A DNA stretch of 63,414 nt, taken from positions 1-63,414 of IMG/VR virus record IMGVR_UViG_3300045996_000494; one strand, given 5' to 3'. The DNA is from a virus. The notes under the pieces were generated by a model, which was given only the letters and a program-made list of their open reading frames with translations, ran no database searches and was not told the DNA's origin. Position 1 is the stretch's first letter. Each line of letters opens with the position of its first letter. Position numbers and translations under genes: made by a program. Of the stretch, positions 34,767 through 43,598 are shown piece after piece.

Positions 34767-35192
34767 TCACGTCACGCTCTCGTTGTAGGGCCGAACCTTA
34801 ATCGAGTTGCCCGACGCAGCAAACGCAGCGCCGGAATTGTTGGTGATGCAGAGCTGGCAGGGACTCGGGTAGAGCCGAACCATCGGGAAGATCACCTTCT
34901 TCGCGCTGGCTCCTACGGTGAGCACTTGCGTGTAAGGCTCGCCACCCCGCACAGAGCCGGTGTTGTCGGGGTCACTGGTGCCGTGCGAAACGAACACCCG
35001 CAGCGTGATCGAAGCATCCGCAGTCGAAGTGAACGACCCCAGGTCAACCTCGATGGAGGCGTAGAGATCGAGCAGGGACGAGTTGTCGTGCTCGACGAAC
35101 CCCGACGTGGCGCCGTTGGCAAGCGAGTCGAGCGTCGCGCCCGCAATATTCGAGCCGACTGCGCTGGGAGTAGCCCATTTTGCTGTGGCCAT
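34767..35192 (-). CDS. Hypothetical tail protein (141 aa)
   Basis: Beta-rich; N-terminal AKWATPSAVGSNIAGATLDS and central SSLLDLYASIEVDLGSF recur in small phage tail proteins placed among fibre genes. No catalytic residues visible. Gene spacing is two to four bases on both sides. Confidence 0.65.
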   Translation of the reverse strand: MATAKWATPSAVGSNIAGATLDSLANGATSGFVEHDNSSLLDLYASIEVDLGSFTSTADASITLRVFVSHGTSDPDNTGSVRGGEPYTQVLTVGASAKKVIFPMVRLYPSPCQLCITNNSGAAFAASGNSIKVRPYNESVT

Positions 35193-35195
35193 GGT

Positions 35196-35501
35196 TTACG
35201 GCTCCGCTGCCCACGCAGTGACGAACGAGTTGACGGCGGTCTGGATCGCTGCGTCGGTAATGTTACCCTGCAGGGTACCGGGCGTGCCTTGTATGGTCGT
35301 ATGGCTCAGGAACCAGCGAAACTCCTTCAGTCCGTCGTCGCGGTAATTCGCGAACACCTTCTTGGCCCAGGCGATGCGTGGCGCGGTCTCGCCGCCGGTG
35401 TTCATCACCGTCATCGCAGCCTGCAGACGTGCACCCAGGAAACGCTCGTAGAGCTGCGAATTGCCATCGGCAAACTCGTTGAGCTGAGTGATCGTGGCCA
35501 T
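35196..35501 (-). CDS. Hypothetical tail-region protein (101 aa)
   Basis: Helical protein (ATITQLNEFADGNSQLYERF, RFLGARLQAAMTVMN, RIAWAKKVFANYRDDG). The pattern of amphipathic helices and its place between fibre genes suggest a small structural protein or assembly helper. Confidence 0.6.
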   Translation of the reverse strand: MATITQLNEFADGNSQLYERFLGARLQAAMTVMNTGGETAPRIAWAKKVFANYRDDGLKEFRWFLSHTTIQGTPGTLQGNITDAAIQTAVNSFVTAWAAEP

Positions 35502-35510
35502 TGTATCCCC

Positions 35511-36434
35511 TCAAAAAACCGCGAACATTCTATGTTGCCCAGCAGAAGCGGCAGGTGTGTATGTTATGACAATAATACCCTGACCGCCAGCACTTGTACC
35601 ACCCGTACCCTGACCACGGCCAGAGCCTGCGCCGCCGTAGTTGGCACCATCGGCGGCTGTTCCAGTAGCGGACCCGCCTCCAGCCGCACCGCCACCCGTA
35701 GCTGCGCCAACTACGCTGGTAGTCGTGGCATCTGGAAGGTGTGTGGATGTCCACAACCCGGTGCCGGGAGTTGCAGCGACGCCCGCACCTGATCCGTTAG
35801 CACCGGTGGCTCCTGCACCACCACCGTCAGCGTTTGTCCCCCCAGTGCCGCCTGACGTACCTCCAGGGCCGCCAGCCCCGCCAGCTGTCGTAAGGCCGGC
35901 GCCGGCGCCGCCACCGCCACCACAATCCTGGCCAGCCGCACTCGTATCACCGGCGCCGCCACCGCCACCGTTCCCTCCAGGCCCACCTGCGCCGCCACCG
36001 CCGCCGCCAGTGAGAACACCCGAACTGCCCGCCCCACCTGTACCACCAGAGTTGCGGACGCCGCCACTTGTAGGAAAGCCGTTTGCCGCTACGCCGCCAG
36101 CAGCGCCAGTCGAAGAGGTTGCGCCTGAGCCTCCCTTAGCACCGACAAGCGAGGAGGCGAGAGAAGTCGCACCGAACCAAGTGTCACCGCCTGCACCGCC
36201 CGCGGAGCCGGCCACGCCCACGGCGAAGTCCACAACCGTAGTACCGGGCGTAAAGGTGTTGACGTTCGTACGCGCGCTATAGGCGCCACCGCCACCGCCA
36301 CCACCGCCAGCACCAGCCACGCGACCACCGCCGCCGCCCCCGACAACTTCGACCTTATTGACGTTGGTCCAGTCAGCCGGGACATTCCACTGCCCAGCCC
36401 CGGTCGCGGTCAGGAAAATGACCTTGTCCGGCAT
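35511..36434 (-). CDS. Glycine-rich fibre/adhesin protein (307 aa)
   Basis: The N-terminal domain (VIFLTATGAGQWNVPADW) resembles glycine-rich tail adhesin starts. The rest is a strongly Gly/Ala/Thr-rich region with polyglycine loops (GGGGGGAY, GGGGGAGDTSAAG), as in phage adhesins with polyglycine-II sandwiches. It would bind the cell surface. The C-terminus ends GQGIIVITYTPAASAG. Confidence 0.7.
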   Translation of the reverse strand: MPDKVIFLTATGAGQWNVPADWTNVNKVEVVGGGGGGRVAGAGGGGGGGGAYSARTNVNTFTPGTTVVDFAVGVAGSAGGAGGDTWFGATSLASSLVGAKGGSGATSSTGAAGGVAANGFPTSGGVRNSGGTGGAGSSGVLTGGGGGGAGGPGGNGGGGGAGDTSAAGQDCGGGGGAGAGLTTAGGAGGPGGTSGGTGGTNADGGGAGATGANGSGAGVAATPGTGLWTSTHLPDATTTSVVGAATGGGAAGGGSATGTAADGANYGGAGSGRGQGTGGTSAGGQGIIVITYTPAASAGQHRMFAVF

Positions 36435-36437
36435 GGA

Positions 36438-36917
36438 TCAGAAGCCCTTGGCGTAGGCTACCACGTCCCAGAAGCCGGCGTCGGCGTTGTAAATGCAACC
36501 GATGTAGTCGGTCTTACCCGATGTAGTGGCAGTCAGCGCCGTGATGTCGGTGCCAAACCGGAAGCCGCCGGCGCCTGTGTTGAGCGCCAGCGTGCGATCT
36601 GCGCCGGACGCAGTGTGGCGGATAACGATCTTCTGGCCAGCGCTGGGGTTGGACGGCACGGCGATGGTGCGATTGCCCGCCGCCGTGAGCTTAAACATGT
36701 TCCCAAGGGCAGCGTCGAGCGCAGGTGTCGCACCATCAGTAAGTGTAACTACCGCGTCAATACCTGCAAGGGTCTGCAGGTAGGCGCGGATCATCGCAAT
36801 AGTGGCGCGCTTGCTTGAACCACTGGAGCCCGGCGTAGCCGTGTCGTTGATAGGGAACTCGTCAGTCCCCTCGACAGTAGTGGCCGCCGTCAGGCCGCTG
36901 ATCTTCGCGTCGGCCAC
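36438..36917 (-). CDS. Tail fibre-associated protein (159 aa)
   Basis: ISGLTAATTVEGTDEFPIND is a common N-terminal stretch of phage fibre and collar proteins. The remaining sequence is strand-rich. It is four bases upstream of the glycine-rich adhesin, with which it probably assembles. Confidence 0.65.
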   Translation of the reverse strand: MADAKISGLTAATTVEGTDEFPINDTATPGSSGSSKRATIAMIRAYLQTLAGIDAVVTLTDGATPALDAALGNMFKLTAAGNRTIAVPSNPSAGQKIVIRHTASGADRTLALNTGAGGFRFGTDITALTATTSGKTDYIGCIYNADAGFWDVVAYAKGF

Positions 36918-36926
36918 TAGTCATCC

Positions 36927-37187
36927 TTACTGCGGGGGCTGGAAGTTCTGCCCGCCCTTCATGACGGAGACCATGCGCGCCAGCTCGACGTGCTCCTGCG
37001 AAATGGCGCCGATCTTCGCCTTGGCCTCGTTCACGGGGCCGAGGGCATCGGCATACTTCTGCGGCTCAGCCTGACGGTCGATCTTGCGCAGCTTCTCCTG
37101 CTCCTTCATCAGCGAGCCCTCAAGACGCTGGCGCTCCTTCACCACGTCGGCGAGCTTCTTCTCGAAATCTGTCGTTCCCTTGGCCAT
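36927..37187 (-). CDS. Small coiled-coil protein (86 aa)
   Basis: Almost entirely charged helix (KLADVVKERQRLEGSLMKEQ). No hydrophobic segments. It may be a chaperone for the neighbouring fibres or a structural peptide. Confidence 0.6.
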   Translation of the reverse strand: MAKGTTDFEKKLADVVKERQRLEGSLMKEQEKLRKIDRQAEPQKYADALGPVNEAKAKIGAISQEHVELARMVSVMKGGQNFQPPQ

Positions 37188-37199
37188 GCGGCCCTCCTG

Positions 37200-37640
37200 T
37201 TAGCCCACAACGAGCAGGTTGCCCGCGGGGATGGTGTACGTGTCGGTGTTGGCCATGGTCACGTCGGAGCCGTGATCAAGCCAACCGACGACCGGGTTAA
37301 GCGGCGACGTGGGAGTGTCGTCGACGAGGATCAACCAGCGGAAGGTGGCAACGGCACCGGTGGCTGTCAGCACCACGGCCGAGGACATGCCGACGTTGGT
37401 GGACGCGGTGGACTGCGTCATCGCCGCCATGGTGGCCAAAAGGCCGCCGGCGCCGTCGGTCATCTGGGTGTAGCCGCCACCCGTGGCGATCTGCGTGATG
37501 TTCGAGAGAAGGTTTGTCGTGGCGGCAACCGGCGCGTTGGCGTTAGCCACCAGAACCCAGCGGAACGTGTCGGTGTCGAGATCGTACACCTTGTTGCAGA
37601 GGTTCAGCGAGAAGATGTTCGGCCTCGTGAAGGTCGCCAT
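37200..37640 (-). CDS. Hypothetical structural protein (146 aa)
   Basis: Begins MATFTRPNIFSLNLCNKVYD, then strands with VATFRWLILVDDTPTSPLN. This is a recognisable type among phage minor head/tail proteins, with a beta-barrel flavour. Upstream of it lies a perfect palindromic element at 37659. Confidence 0.65.
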   Translation of the reverse strand: MATFTRPNIFSLNLCNKVYDLDTDTFRWVLVANANAPVAATTNLLSNITQIATGGGYTQMTDGAGGLLATMAAMTQSTASTNVGMSSAVVLTATGAVATFRWLILVDDTPTSPLNPVVGWLDHGSDVTMANTDTYTIPAGNLLVVG

Positions 37641-37658
37641 TGGTCAGTCCCTTTGCAG

Positions 37659-37674
37659 TTACCCCGCGGGGTAA
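37659..37674. repeat. Dispersed palindromic element, intergenic in the late arm
   Basis: TTACCCCGCGGGGTAA is fully symmetric (8 + 8). It lies between the 110-aa gene (stop at 37678) and the 146-aa gene start at 37640. Confidence 0.8.
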
Positions 37675-37677
37675 AGG

Positions 37678-38010
37678 TTACGGCACCACGCCGGTGGGGA
37701 GACTGTCCAGAATGGTAGTCCCCATGAGGTTGGTTGCTTTGTTGCGGAAGCGGACCCGCTTGCCCTGGTCCGCGGCGGCGAGCGCGTAGGTCGCGCCAGT
37801 CTGACCACTGATCTCGTCGTTGTTGCGCACCCACGCGCGTGTAGTGGTCACGGTGCCCGAGCCGGTGAAGGTGGCGTTGGTGCCGGTCTGCGTCTGGCCC
37901 ACAGTCACGGTGCCGGTGCGCGTCGGCAGCGCGGAGGCGCGCGGCTTGAAGCGCCCATCGGCCATCAGCCCCTGGTACTCCAGCATGTGGCGCTGCGAAC
38001 GACCCATCAC
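37678..38010 (-). CDS. Small Ig-like head or tail protein (110 aa)
   Basis: After a short basic start (GRSQRHMLEYQGLMADGRFK), the sequence TVTVGQTQTGTNATFTGSG and QTGATYALAAADQGKRVRFR forms an Ig-like beta domain as found in phage surface proteins. Start overlaps the portal stop (ATGA at 38007). Confidence 0.65.
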   Translation of the reverse strand: MMGRSQRHMLEYQGLMADGRFKPRASALPTRTGTVTVGQTQTGTNATFTGSGTVTTTRAWVRNNDEISGQTGATYALAAADQGKRVRFRNKATNLMGTTILDSLPTGVVP

Positions 38011-40070
38011 AATCCTCCTGTCATGGCGCGAGATGCGTTACCTTCTGGAACGCCCAAGTCCATGTTTTGTGGCCCGGCCACATCTCCTGTCGGTGGCGGC
38101 AGCATACCCGGAGCCGCCACGGGTGGCAAATCTTCTTCTGGGGGCACGATGTCGTCGTCGATGCCGACCGTGCTGGAGACCGAGCGGAGCAGCTTGGCGC
38201 GACCCTGCGGCCCCATGATCTGAAGGTCGAACGGGTTGGCTGTGGCGGTCAGAAGCTCGATCTGCCGGACCCGCGCCGTCTCGCGCTGAACAGCCACCTC
38301 AACGCCACGCACGCGAATAGTCTCATCACCCCGGAACGTCCCGCTCTGATCGGTGAGCATGATCATGTCGTAAAGCCCTTCGAGCAAGGGCTTGATCACG
38401 TCGTGGTCGATGTTCTGTGCAACCATCTGTAGGATTTTGGAGGCGTTGCCCATGAGCATCGCCAGCCCCGACGCAGTGCGGCCGGCCCCGCCGCCGGGGT
38501 TCGAGCCGCTCATGTAGCGCGGGATCGCCGAGAGATCGTCGGCAAGCCCCTGGAAGAAGCTGTAGACGCCGACCAGCTCCTGCGCGTGCGAGGGCGGGCT
38601 GAAGAAGTCCACCGGCTTGATCGAGCCGGTCTGCGGCACCATCGGGTCCGACTTAGTGCGCCAGCGCTTCCACGGGTACATGTCGTCCCCGCTTTCCAGA
38701 ATAGACAGCCGCTCCTCGTCGATGACCACCTGCGGCCCCGAGGCTATCGACAGGTTGTTCACCAGCGCACGGAGCGTAGCGTTGCAGACATCCTGAATGT
38801 CGGACAAGATGTCTGGGAGTGCGTTCCCAATAGGTGTCCCTGGAACTTTCTCGAAACTAGTGATATAGTAAGGATGACGCTTGCGAGGGTTGGGGGAAAT
38901 CTGTGCCTTGATTATGTACCGGCCAACCAACCACGCCTGAACGAAGTAATCACGCAGGGGGTCTGGAATTTCCTCTGCCGAGAAGCCATAATCGAGTAGG
39001 AGGCGCCCTTGGACGTTGCCATGAAATTCGGCGCAATCGATCATCCCCGACCGATTGAAATGAGGGTTCTCCCTGGACTCACCCTCCGCCCGTTCGCTGT
39101 CAGTGGAGTCCATCCAGTCCCCAGAGAGACCCCCACGTCCATAGTCGTCGAGCACTTTCTCGATGTTTGCCTTGTTGTATCCTGGGAGGTCCATGACATC
39201 GTTGAGGTCCGCACGGGTCAACCGCTGGCGCTCAATGACCGCCGCATCCTTGATATGCGACGCGCCGGGTGACCAGTAAATGTCGAACGGGCTCTTGCGC
39301 TCCCAGAACATCTTCGGCCGCTGTTGGGTGATCGGCTTGCCTTCCTGCCACACCACGTCCGGCACGACGCGGACGACCGGCCCCTTGATGCAGGCGAAGG
39401 GGAACAGGGGGATGTCGGTGATGAACTCGGTCAACGCCGAGTAGAAGCCCCCCTCGGACAGCCTATCGTCGAGCTTAGACTCCGCGACCTTGGCTTCCTT
39501 CGCAGCCTTTTTCTTAGCCGCCTTGCGCGCCGCAGAAATCAGCGAATTTGTGCGATCTCGCAGTGCGTTGATGTCGAGCTGCTGCCCTGCAGCGATCTGC
39601 GCCTGAGCCTCCATAGCGACCAGCGCCTGCACGTCCTGCATGATGTCGTCCGGCAGCACGGGCTCGGGCGACGGCTCCAGCCCCCATGGCTTGTCGGTCG
39701 TCAGATACACCTCGCGCAGGAGCGCGCTGGCGCCGCGGCATTTGAGGGCGATCACCCGCGCGTACACCTCCGACCCGCCGAACTGCTTGATCGACATGAG
39801 CTGGTCGGGATCGTACTTGCCGTTGAATACGCGCTGTGCGTGGATGAGGCGCTCGTTCCAGCCGGATGCGCTGTTGCGATGGTTGCGCATCACCTCCCAC
39901 TCGGTGCGAATGTGGCGAGCAAGCTCGTCCATCCGCGTGTCTTGATCGTCCGGCAGCGAAGCAGCCACAGTGGCGCGCTCGTGCTCCAGTAACCCCTGCG
40001 GGGTAACTACGCGCAGCAGCGGCGGGCCGGAGGGTGCCGTGGGCGGGGAAAGTGGGAGCGCAGTCGCCAT
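38007..40070 (-). CDS. Portal protein (687 aa)
   Basis: The size and sequence fit podoviral portals: EWEVMRNHRNSASGWNERLI in the N-terminal wing, QRLTRADLNDVMDLPGYNKA mid-protein, and KRHPYYITSFEKVPGTPIGN followed by long helices (LRALVNNLSIASGPQVVIDE). It is the first gene of the leftward late arm and diverges from the terminase operon. Confidence 0.87.
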   Translation of the reverse strand: MATALPLSPPTAPSGPPLLRVVTPQGLLEHERATVAASLPDDQDTRMDELARHIRTEWEVMRNHRNSASGWNERLIHAQRVFNGKYDPDQLMSIKQFGGSEVYARVIALKCRGASALLREVYLTTDKPWGLEPSPEPVLPDDIMQDVQALVAMEAQAQIAAGQQLDINALRDRTNSLISAARKAAKKKAAKEAKVAESKLDDRLSEGGFYSALTEFITDIPLFPFACIKGPVVRVVPDVVWQEGKPITQQRPKMFWERKSPFDIYWSPGASHIKDAAVIERQRLTRADLNDVMDLPGYNKANIEKVLDDYGRGGLSGDWMDSTDSERAEGESRENPHFNRSGMIDCAEFHGNVQGRLLLDYGFSAEEIPDPLRDYFVQAWLVGRYIIKAQISPNPRKRHPYYITSFEKVPGTPIGNALPDILSDIQDVCNATLRALVNNLSIASGPQVVIDEERLSILESGDDMYPWKRWRTKSDPMVPQTGSIKPVDFFSPPSHAQELVGVYSFFQGLADDLSAIPRYMSGSNPGGGAGRTASGLAMLMGNASKILQMVAQNIDHDVIKPLLEGLYDMIMLTDQSGTFRGDETIRVRGVEVAVQRETARVRQIELLTATANPFDLQIMGPQGRAKLLRSVSSTVGIDDDIVPPEEDLPPVAAPGMLPPPTGDVAGPQNMDLGVPEGNASRAMTGGL
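39990..40006. repeat. Dispersed palindromic element near the portal 5' end
   Basis: TAACCCCTGCGGGGTAA is a 17-bp perfect palindrome with central base, encoding VTPQG. It is the closest copy to the portal/terminase divergence point. Confidence 0.75.
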
Positions 40071-40131
40071 CGGCCCTCAACTATATTATGTTACGGCGAA
40101 ATCCAACCCATTAAGCCATGGATCGACCCAA

Positions 40132-40614
40132 ATGACAAATGTCGCCATCCCGGTTTCGGACATAGACCGCAAGATGCGGCTCGTCGCCAGAGAGCTGGCG
40201 GTTGACATCATGGAGCCGCAGACAATCGTTGAAAAGTTTGATCTGAGCATCGCTGAGTGGGACACGATTATTCAGCACCCTCAGTTCAAGGAAATGCTGA
40301 TTGAGGAGAAGGAGCGCTGGAACAGCTCCCTGAACACCCGCGAGCGAGTAGAATACAAGACATGGCAAATCCTTGAGGACGCCCTGCTCAAGTTCCAAGA
40401 GTACCTGCATTCCCCAGCCTTCAGCGACACTGCCAAGGTGCAGCTGCTCCAGGCCCTGCAGAAGCAGGTGGGCATTGGCCAGCGTGATGCTAACCCCGGC
40501 GCTGCAATGGGCGAGCGCTTCCAGATCACGATCAACATGGGGGGCGAAGTCAAAGTTGAACAAGATATTACCCCGCAAGGTAAGCTGATCGAGGGAGAGG
40601 TGGTGAACCCATGA
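40132..40614 (+). CDS. terS: Terminase small subunit-like protein (160 aa)
   Basis: Directly upstream of the large subunit, with an ATGA overlap. The N-terminus has a DNA-binding helical region (MRLVARELAVDIMEPQTIVE, KFDLSIAEWDTIIQHPQFKE, like phage TerS helix-turn-helix parts) followed by oligomerisation helices. The C-terminus is acidic. It would recognise the packaging site. A motif-only call; the sequence is divergent. Confidence 0.72.
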   Translation: MTNVAIPVSDIDRKMRLVARELAVDIMEPQTIVEKFDLSIAEWDTIIQHPQFKEMLIEEKERWNSSLNTRERVEYKTWQILEDALLKFQEYLHSPAFSDTAKVQLLQALQKQVGIGQRDANPGAAMGERFQITINMGGEVKVEQDITPQGKLIEGEVVNP

Positions 40615-42098
40615 GCGTACTGTCAGGCCCACTGACCAAAATCAGGTTCGACGCTCCCCCCACCGTCGGCGCGTTCATGCGCAGCCAGTCCTTCTTCCGG
40701 CTGATCGCCGGCCCGGTGGGCTCCGGCAAGACTACGGGCTGCATCTTCGAACTGCTGCGGCGTGCCATGGAGCAGGCGCCGGCGGCGGACGGGCTGCGCT
40801 ACACCCGCTTCGCCATCGTGCGCCAGACGCTGAAGCAGCTCAAGGACACGGTGCTCAAGGACATCGAGCAGTGGCTCAAGGGGCTGGTGGCGTACAAGGT
40901 CTCCGACAACACGGTGTACGTCCACTTTGGCGACGTGCGCTCCGAGTGGCTCCTGATCCCGCTCGATGACCCCGAGGACCAGCGCCGGCTCCTCTCGATG
41001 CAGCTGACGGGCGCGTGGCTCTCCGAGGCCATCGAGATGGACACCGACATCATCCCCCCGGTGCTCGGGCGCTGCGGCCGCTACCCCGGCATGGGCATGA
41101 AGCCGGACGCGCACGAAGGTCAGTGGCCAACGTGGTACGGCGCCATCGCCGACACCAACATGCCGTCCGAAGGTTCGAGCTGGCACAACCTCATGGAGGT
41201 GGAGACCCCTCCCGACTGGCAAATTTTTGTTCAGCCGGGCGGCATGGAGCCGAACGCGGAGAACATCGCCAACCTGCCCGGCGGACGCATCTACTACGAA
41301 CGCGCGTCACGCGGCCATTCGCCGGAATGGATTACCCGGTATGTTCACGCCCAATATGGACCGGACCCATCCGGCTCGGCGGTGTTTAGGAGCACCTTCA
41401 ACAGAAAGTTTCACACCGTTGCGCTGACAGATGAGGCGCGCGGTCGAGGCGATCAGTTTGCACTCAGCCCAACTCACGGCCTTCCCCTTATCGTCCTCCA
41501 AGACTTCGGACGTAACCCCTGCTCCCTGATTTGCCAGATAGACCATAAGGGCCGTGGCTTGGTCCTTCAGGAACTCGTAGCCGAAGATGTTGGACTGCAG
41601 CTGCACGTGCAGCAAGCGCTCGTCCCCGCGTTGAAAAATGACCGCTTCATTCGCCACAGCGTATATGTAGTGGGTGACCCAAGCGGACGGCAGAAGAATA
41701 CTTCCTACGAGGAGACTTCCTTCGATGTATTGAAGAACGCCGGTCTCCAAGCATTCCCAGCCCCAACGAATGCCATTGACCGTCGGATCAAAGCCGTAGA
41801 AAACATGCTCCTCCAGCAGCGCGACGGCGGTGCAGCACTGCTTATCGATGCGGATCAATGCCAAAAACTGGTAATGGCCCTCGCCGGTAAGTACCGGTTT
41901 GCTAAGCGAAAGAACGGACAACTTGCTAGCCTCCCAGAAAAGCTACACCCATGGAGCGATCTCGCAGACGATCTGCAGTACTTCTGTCTGGTTATCCAGG
42001 GGGGACTTCAGGAGTACATTGCAAACCGGATGAGTAATCAGATACGGGTGGCGCAGCTCGGTCCGCGGCAGCGTATTTCGCCACGTGCATGGACTTGA
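40611..42098 (+). CDS. terL: Terminase large subunit (495 aa)
   Basis: N-terminal ATPase: Walker A AGPVGSGKTT (about residues 33-42), candidate Walker B region GAWLSEAIEMD (about 137). C-terminal RNase H-type nuclease: LIVLQDFGRNPCSL supplies the first Asp, YVVGDPSGRQK the second, and ALLIDADQCQK the last acidic residue. It packages DNA into the prohead through the portal. The size is normal. The last 107 bp are overlapped by a convergent small gene. Confidence 0.92.
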   Translation: MSVLSGPLTKIRFDAPPTVGAFMRSQSFFRLIAGPVGSGKTTGCIFELLRRAMEQAPAADGLRYTRFAIVRQTLKQLKDTVLKDIEQWLKGLVAYKVSDNTVYVHFGDVRSEWLLIPLDDPEDQRRLLSMQLTGAWLSEAIEMDTDIIPPVLGRCGRYPGMGMKPDAHEGQWPTWYGAIADTNMPSEGSSWHNLMEVETPPDWQIFVQPGGMEPNAENIANLPGGRIYYERASRGHSPEWITRYVHAQYGPDPSGSAVFRSTFNRKFHTVALTDEARGRGDQFALSPTHGLPLIVLQDFGRNPCSLICQIDHKGRGLVLQELVAEDVGLQLHVQQALVPALKNDRFIRHSVYVVGDPSGRQKNTSYEETSFDVLKNAGLQAFPAPTNAIDRRIKAVENMLLQQRDGGAALLIDADQCQKLVMALAGKYRFAKRKNGQLASLPEKLHPWSDLADDLQYFCLVIQGGLQEYIANRMSNQIRVAQLGPRQRISPRAWT

Positions 42099-42189
42099 CC
42101 CCATCCAGCACGTACTGCTCGCAGGACATGGCTATGTAGGCTATGTATGCCTGCAGCATACGCATGCCGGCTTCGTCCCACTGGGTCAC
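41992..42189 (-). CDS. Small hypothetical protein, GTG start (65 aa), convergent with terL
   Basis: The GTG overlaps the upstream stop (GTGA), which fixes the start. Helical aromatic sequence TQWDEAGMRMLQAYIAYIAM with one cysteine, then a basic/Pro tail in the region overlapping terL. Last gene of the minus-strand small-gene set. Unknown function. Confidence 0.5.
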   Translation of the reverse strand: MTQWDEAGMRMLQAYIAYIAMSCEQYVLDGVKSMHVAKYAAADRAAPPVSDYSSGLQCTPEVPPG

Positions 42190-42347
42190 CGGTAGCCCCA
42201 CGTCGGCCCCCACGAGTCAGTAAGAGGACGCTTGTAGCCATTAGCCTGCATTAGCTGAAAGAGGATCGCGACCATAGCCAGCTCAGCCATCTCTGTTTCG
42301 TAACCAGCCAGCCGCCATGCGTCGGGGACGTAGCGGTTCAGGGTCAT
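42186..42347 (-). CDS. Small hypothetical protein (53 aa)
   Basis: ATGA overlap with the upstream gene and GTGA with the downstream one. TLNRYVPDAWRLAGYETEMA is followed by a helical Met/Ala-rich section (ELAMVAILFQLMQANGYK) and ends SWGPTWGYR. Tryptophan- and tyrosine-rich like its neighbours. Confidence 0.6.
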   Translation of the reverse strand: MTLNRYVPDAWRLAGYETEMAELAMVAILFQLMQANGYKRPLTDSWGPTWGYR

Positions 42348-42469
42348 CTGGAGCGTGCGTTCGTTAGGGCAGTCAACTGCCTTCTCATCGCGTACCAGGC
42401 AAAAGTGAACTGTAACCACTTAGCCCTAGCGTACAGCCTATCGTTGCGATACAGCTCGTAGTCCAGCAC
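42344..42469 (-). CDS. Small hypothetical protein, GTG start (41 aa)
   Basis: GTG preceded by a palindromic element copy giving CAAGGTTAACC as Shine-Dalgarno. The sequence LDYELYRNDRLYARAKWLQF continues to a basic end. Stop overlaps the next ATG (ATGA). Confidence 0.55.
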   Translation of the reverse strand: MLDYELYRNDRLYARAKWLQFTFAWYAMRRQLTALTNARSR

Positions 42470-42491
42470 GGTTAACCTTGCGGGGTAAGGC

Positions 42492-42530
42492 GGGGGAGAG
42501 CTACGCGGAGGGCGATCCATGCTCTCCCCC
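42492..42530. repeat. Inverted repeat with 10-bp perfect arms
   Basis: GGGGGAGAGC and GCTCTCCCCC are separated by 19 bp. There is no T-run on either side. The repeat lies in the 220-bp gap before the 41-aa gene and could be a processing or attenuation structure. Nothing else is evident in 42470-42690. Confidence 0.6.
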
Positions 42531-42690
42531 TACCCCGCGCCACCGGGGCAGTGTGGTGGCACAGGGGGTCTTGTTACAGGCGGGCCGGTCTCCATCCTTC
42601 CGGGTAGGAGTGCCCCAGGCGAGGCTCATTCCGTAGTCCGAGCCAAGCGATAGCCCCTGGGTGCCGGCAAACACAGCCCGCCTGTAGCTC

Positions 42691-43383
42691 TTACTTCTTG
42701 TAGTTCTTCGTCCGCGGGCGACCCTGCTTCTTGGCCGCTGCACGGTCGTTGCGGGCAAGGTGCTCGCCGACGGTCTCGTCTTTATGGCCCCGCGGCACGG
42801 GCTCGGCGACGCGCACCGGCTGCCCCTCGGCGTCTGCCGCGCCGCGGCGGATTTCTTGGTTGGCAGTGCCTGAGCGCTCCGCACCGCCGGAGACCTTGCG
42901 CTTGCGCGGGCTCTCCAGGGGGGCGTTCTCTGCCGCCTCGAAGTCTGCCTGACGCTCACTACCAGCAGCCATCTCCTCCTCGGTCTCGGGGGTGACGAAC
43001 CCCTCCTGGCCGACAGTGAGCTGCAGCGGGTCATCCTTGGCGAGGCGCTTTTTCTCCAGCTCCGCCCGCACCTGCTCGGTCAGCGGCAGGAAGCGGAAGG
43101 CGGCGGTGGCGCTGCGCTTCTCTTTCTTCACGGTCTCCCCACCGTCGATGGGGAACTCTTCGAGGATCACCTCCTCCTGCTCCAACGACTGGCGCGGCTC
43201 GTAAATCTGCACGAGGTACGGCCGGTTGTTGGGCGCCGTGATGATCATGCGGAAATCCGGGTCCGGCGCGGCGTTCTCGCCGGCAGGAGAGACACGAGCC
43301 GGGGCGACGCCCGCGGCGATCTTAGTCACCCGGCTTTGCGGGTTCTGTGACGAGGGCAGGGTCTGTGGTTCGATCCGCATCAT
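42691..43383 (-). CDS. Charged, probably disordered protein (230 aa)
   Basis: The N-terminal half contains a folded-looking stretch (FRMIITAPNNRPYLVQIYEP, then EEVILEEFPIDGGETVKKEK). The C-terminal half is Glu/Lys/Arg-rich with low complexity (ENAPLESPRKRKVSGGAERS). No catalytic residues. It is the largest product of the minus-strand small-gene set. Confidence 0.7.
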   Translation of the reverse strand: MMRIEPQTLPSSQNPQSRVTKIAAGVAPARVSPAGENAAPDPDFRMIITAPNNRPYLVQIYEPRQSLEQEEVILEEFPIDGGETVKKEKRSATAAFRFLPLTEQVRAELEKKRLAKDDPLQLTVGQEGFVTPETEEEMAAGSERQADFEAAENAPLESPRKRKVSGGAERSGTANQEIRRGAADAEGQPVRVAEPVPRGHKDETVGEHLARNDRAAAKKQGRPRTKNYKK

Positions 43384-43421
43384 AGTCTCCTAGGCGGCAG
43401 GGGAGCCGTTGCCGCGGCACT

Positions 43422-43598
43422 CTACGTGGTTTCACGAGCTTTGTCATCGCGCGCTTTTTTCTGCGCCTTGACAGCCTGCGCGTAGGTCGAGAACCAGCCG
43501 ATGCGCTCCCCGGTCTTGCGATCCTCCACAGAGAAGCCGTTACCGGGATCACAGATCGCAAAGCGGGCAGTGGAGGTGTTGCGGTATAAAGTGCTCAT
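43422..43598 (-). CDS. Small hypothetical protein (58 aa)
   Basis: Start overlaps the HTH gene stop (TGATG). TLYRNTSTARFAICDPGNGF, then KTGERIGWFSTYAQAVKA and a Lys/Arg tail ending DDKARETT. The last 7 codons are nearly identical in DNA to the end of the upstream HTH gene (23-bp repeat). Confidence 0.65.
   Translation of the reverse strand: MSTLYRNTSTARFAICDPGNGFSVEDRKTGERIGWFSTYAQAVKAQKKARDDKARETT
43424..43446. repeat. 23-bp direct repeat, copy 1
   Basis: ACGTGGTTTCACGAGCTTTG plus TCA matches 43600-43622 at 22 of 23 positions. Both copies encode the C-terminal DKARETT of neighbouring genes. Confidence 0.8.

Noticed and set aside
42501-43034. 177-aa minus-strand frame covering the 230-aa gene
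   Set aside because: Very Arg/Ser-rich shadow of the real gene, with no start signal.
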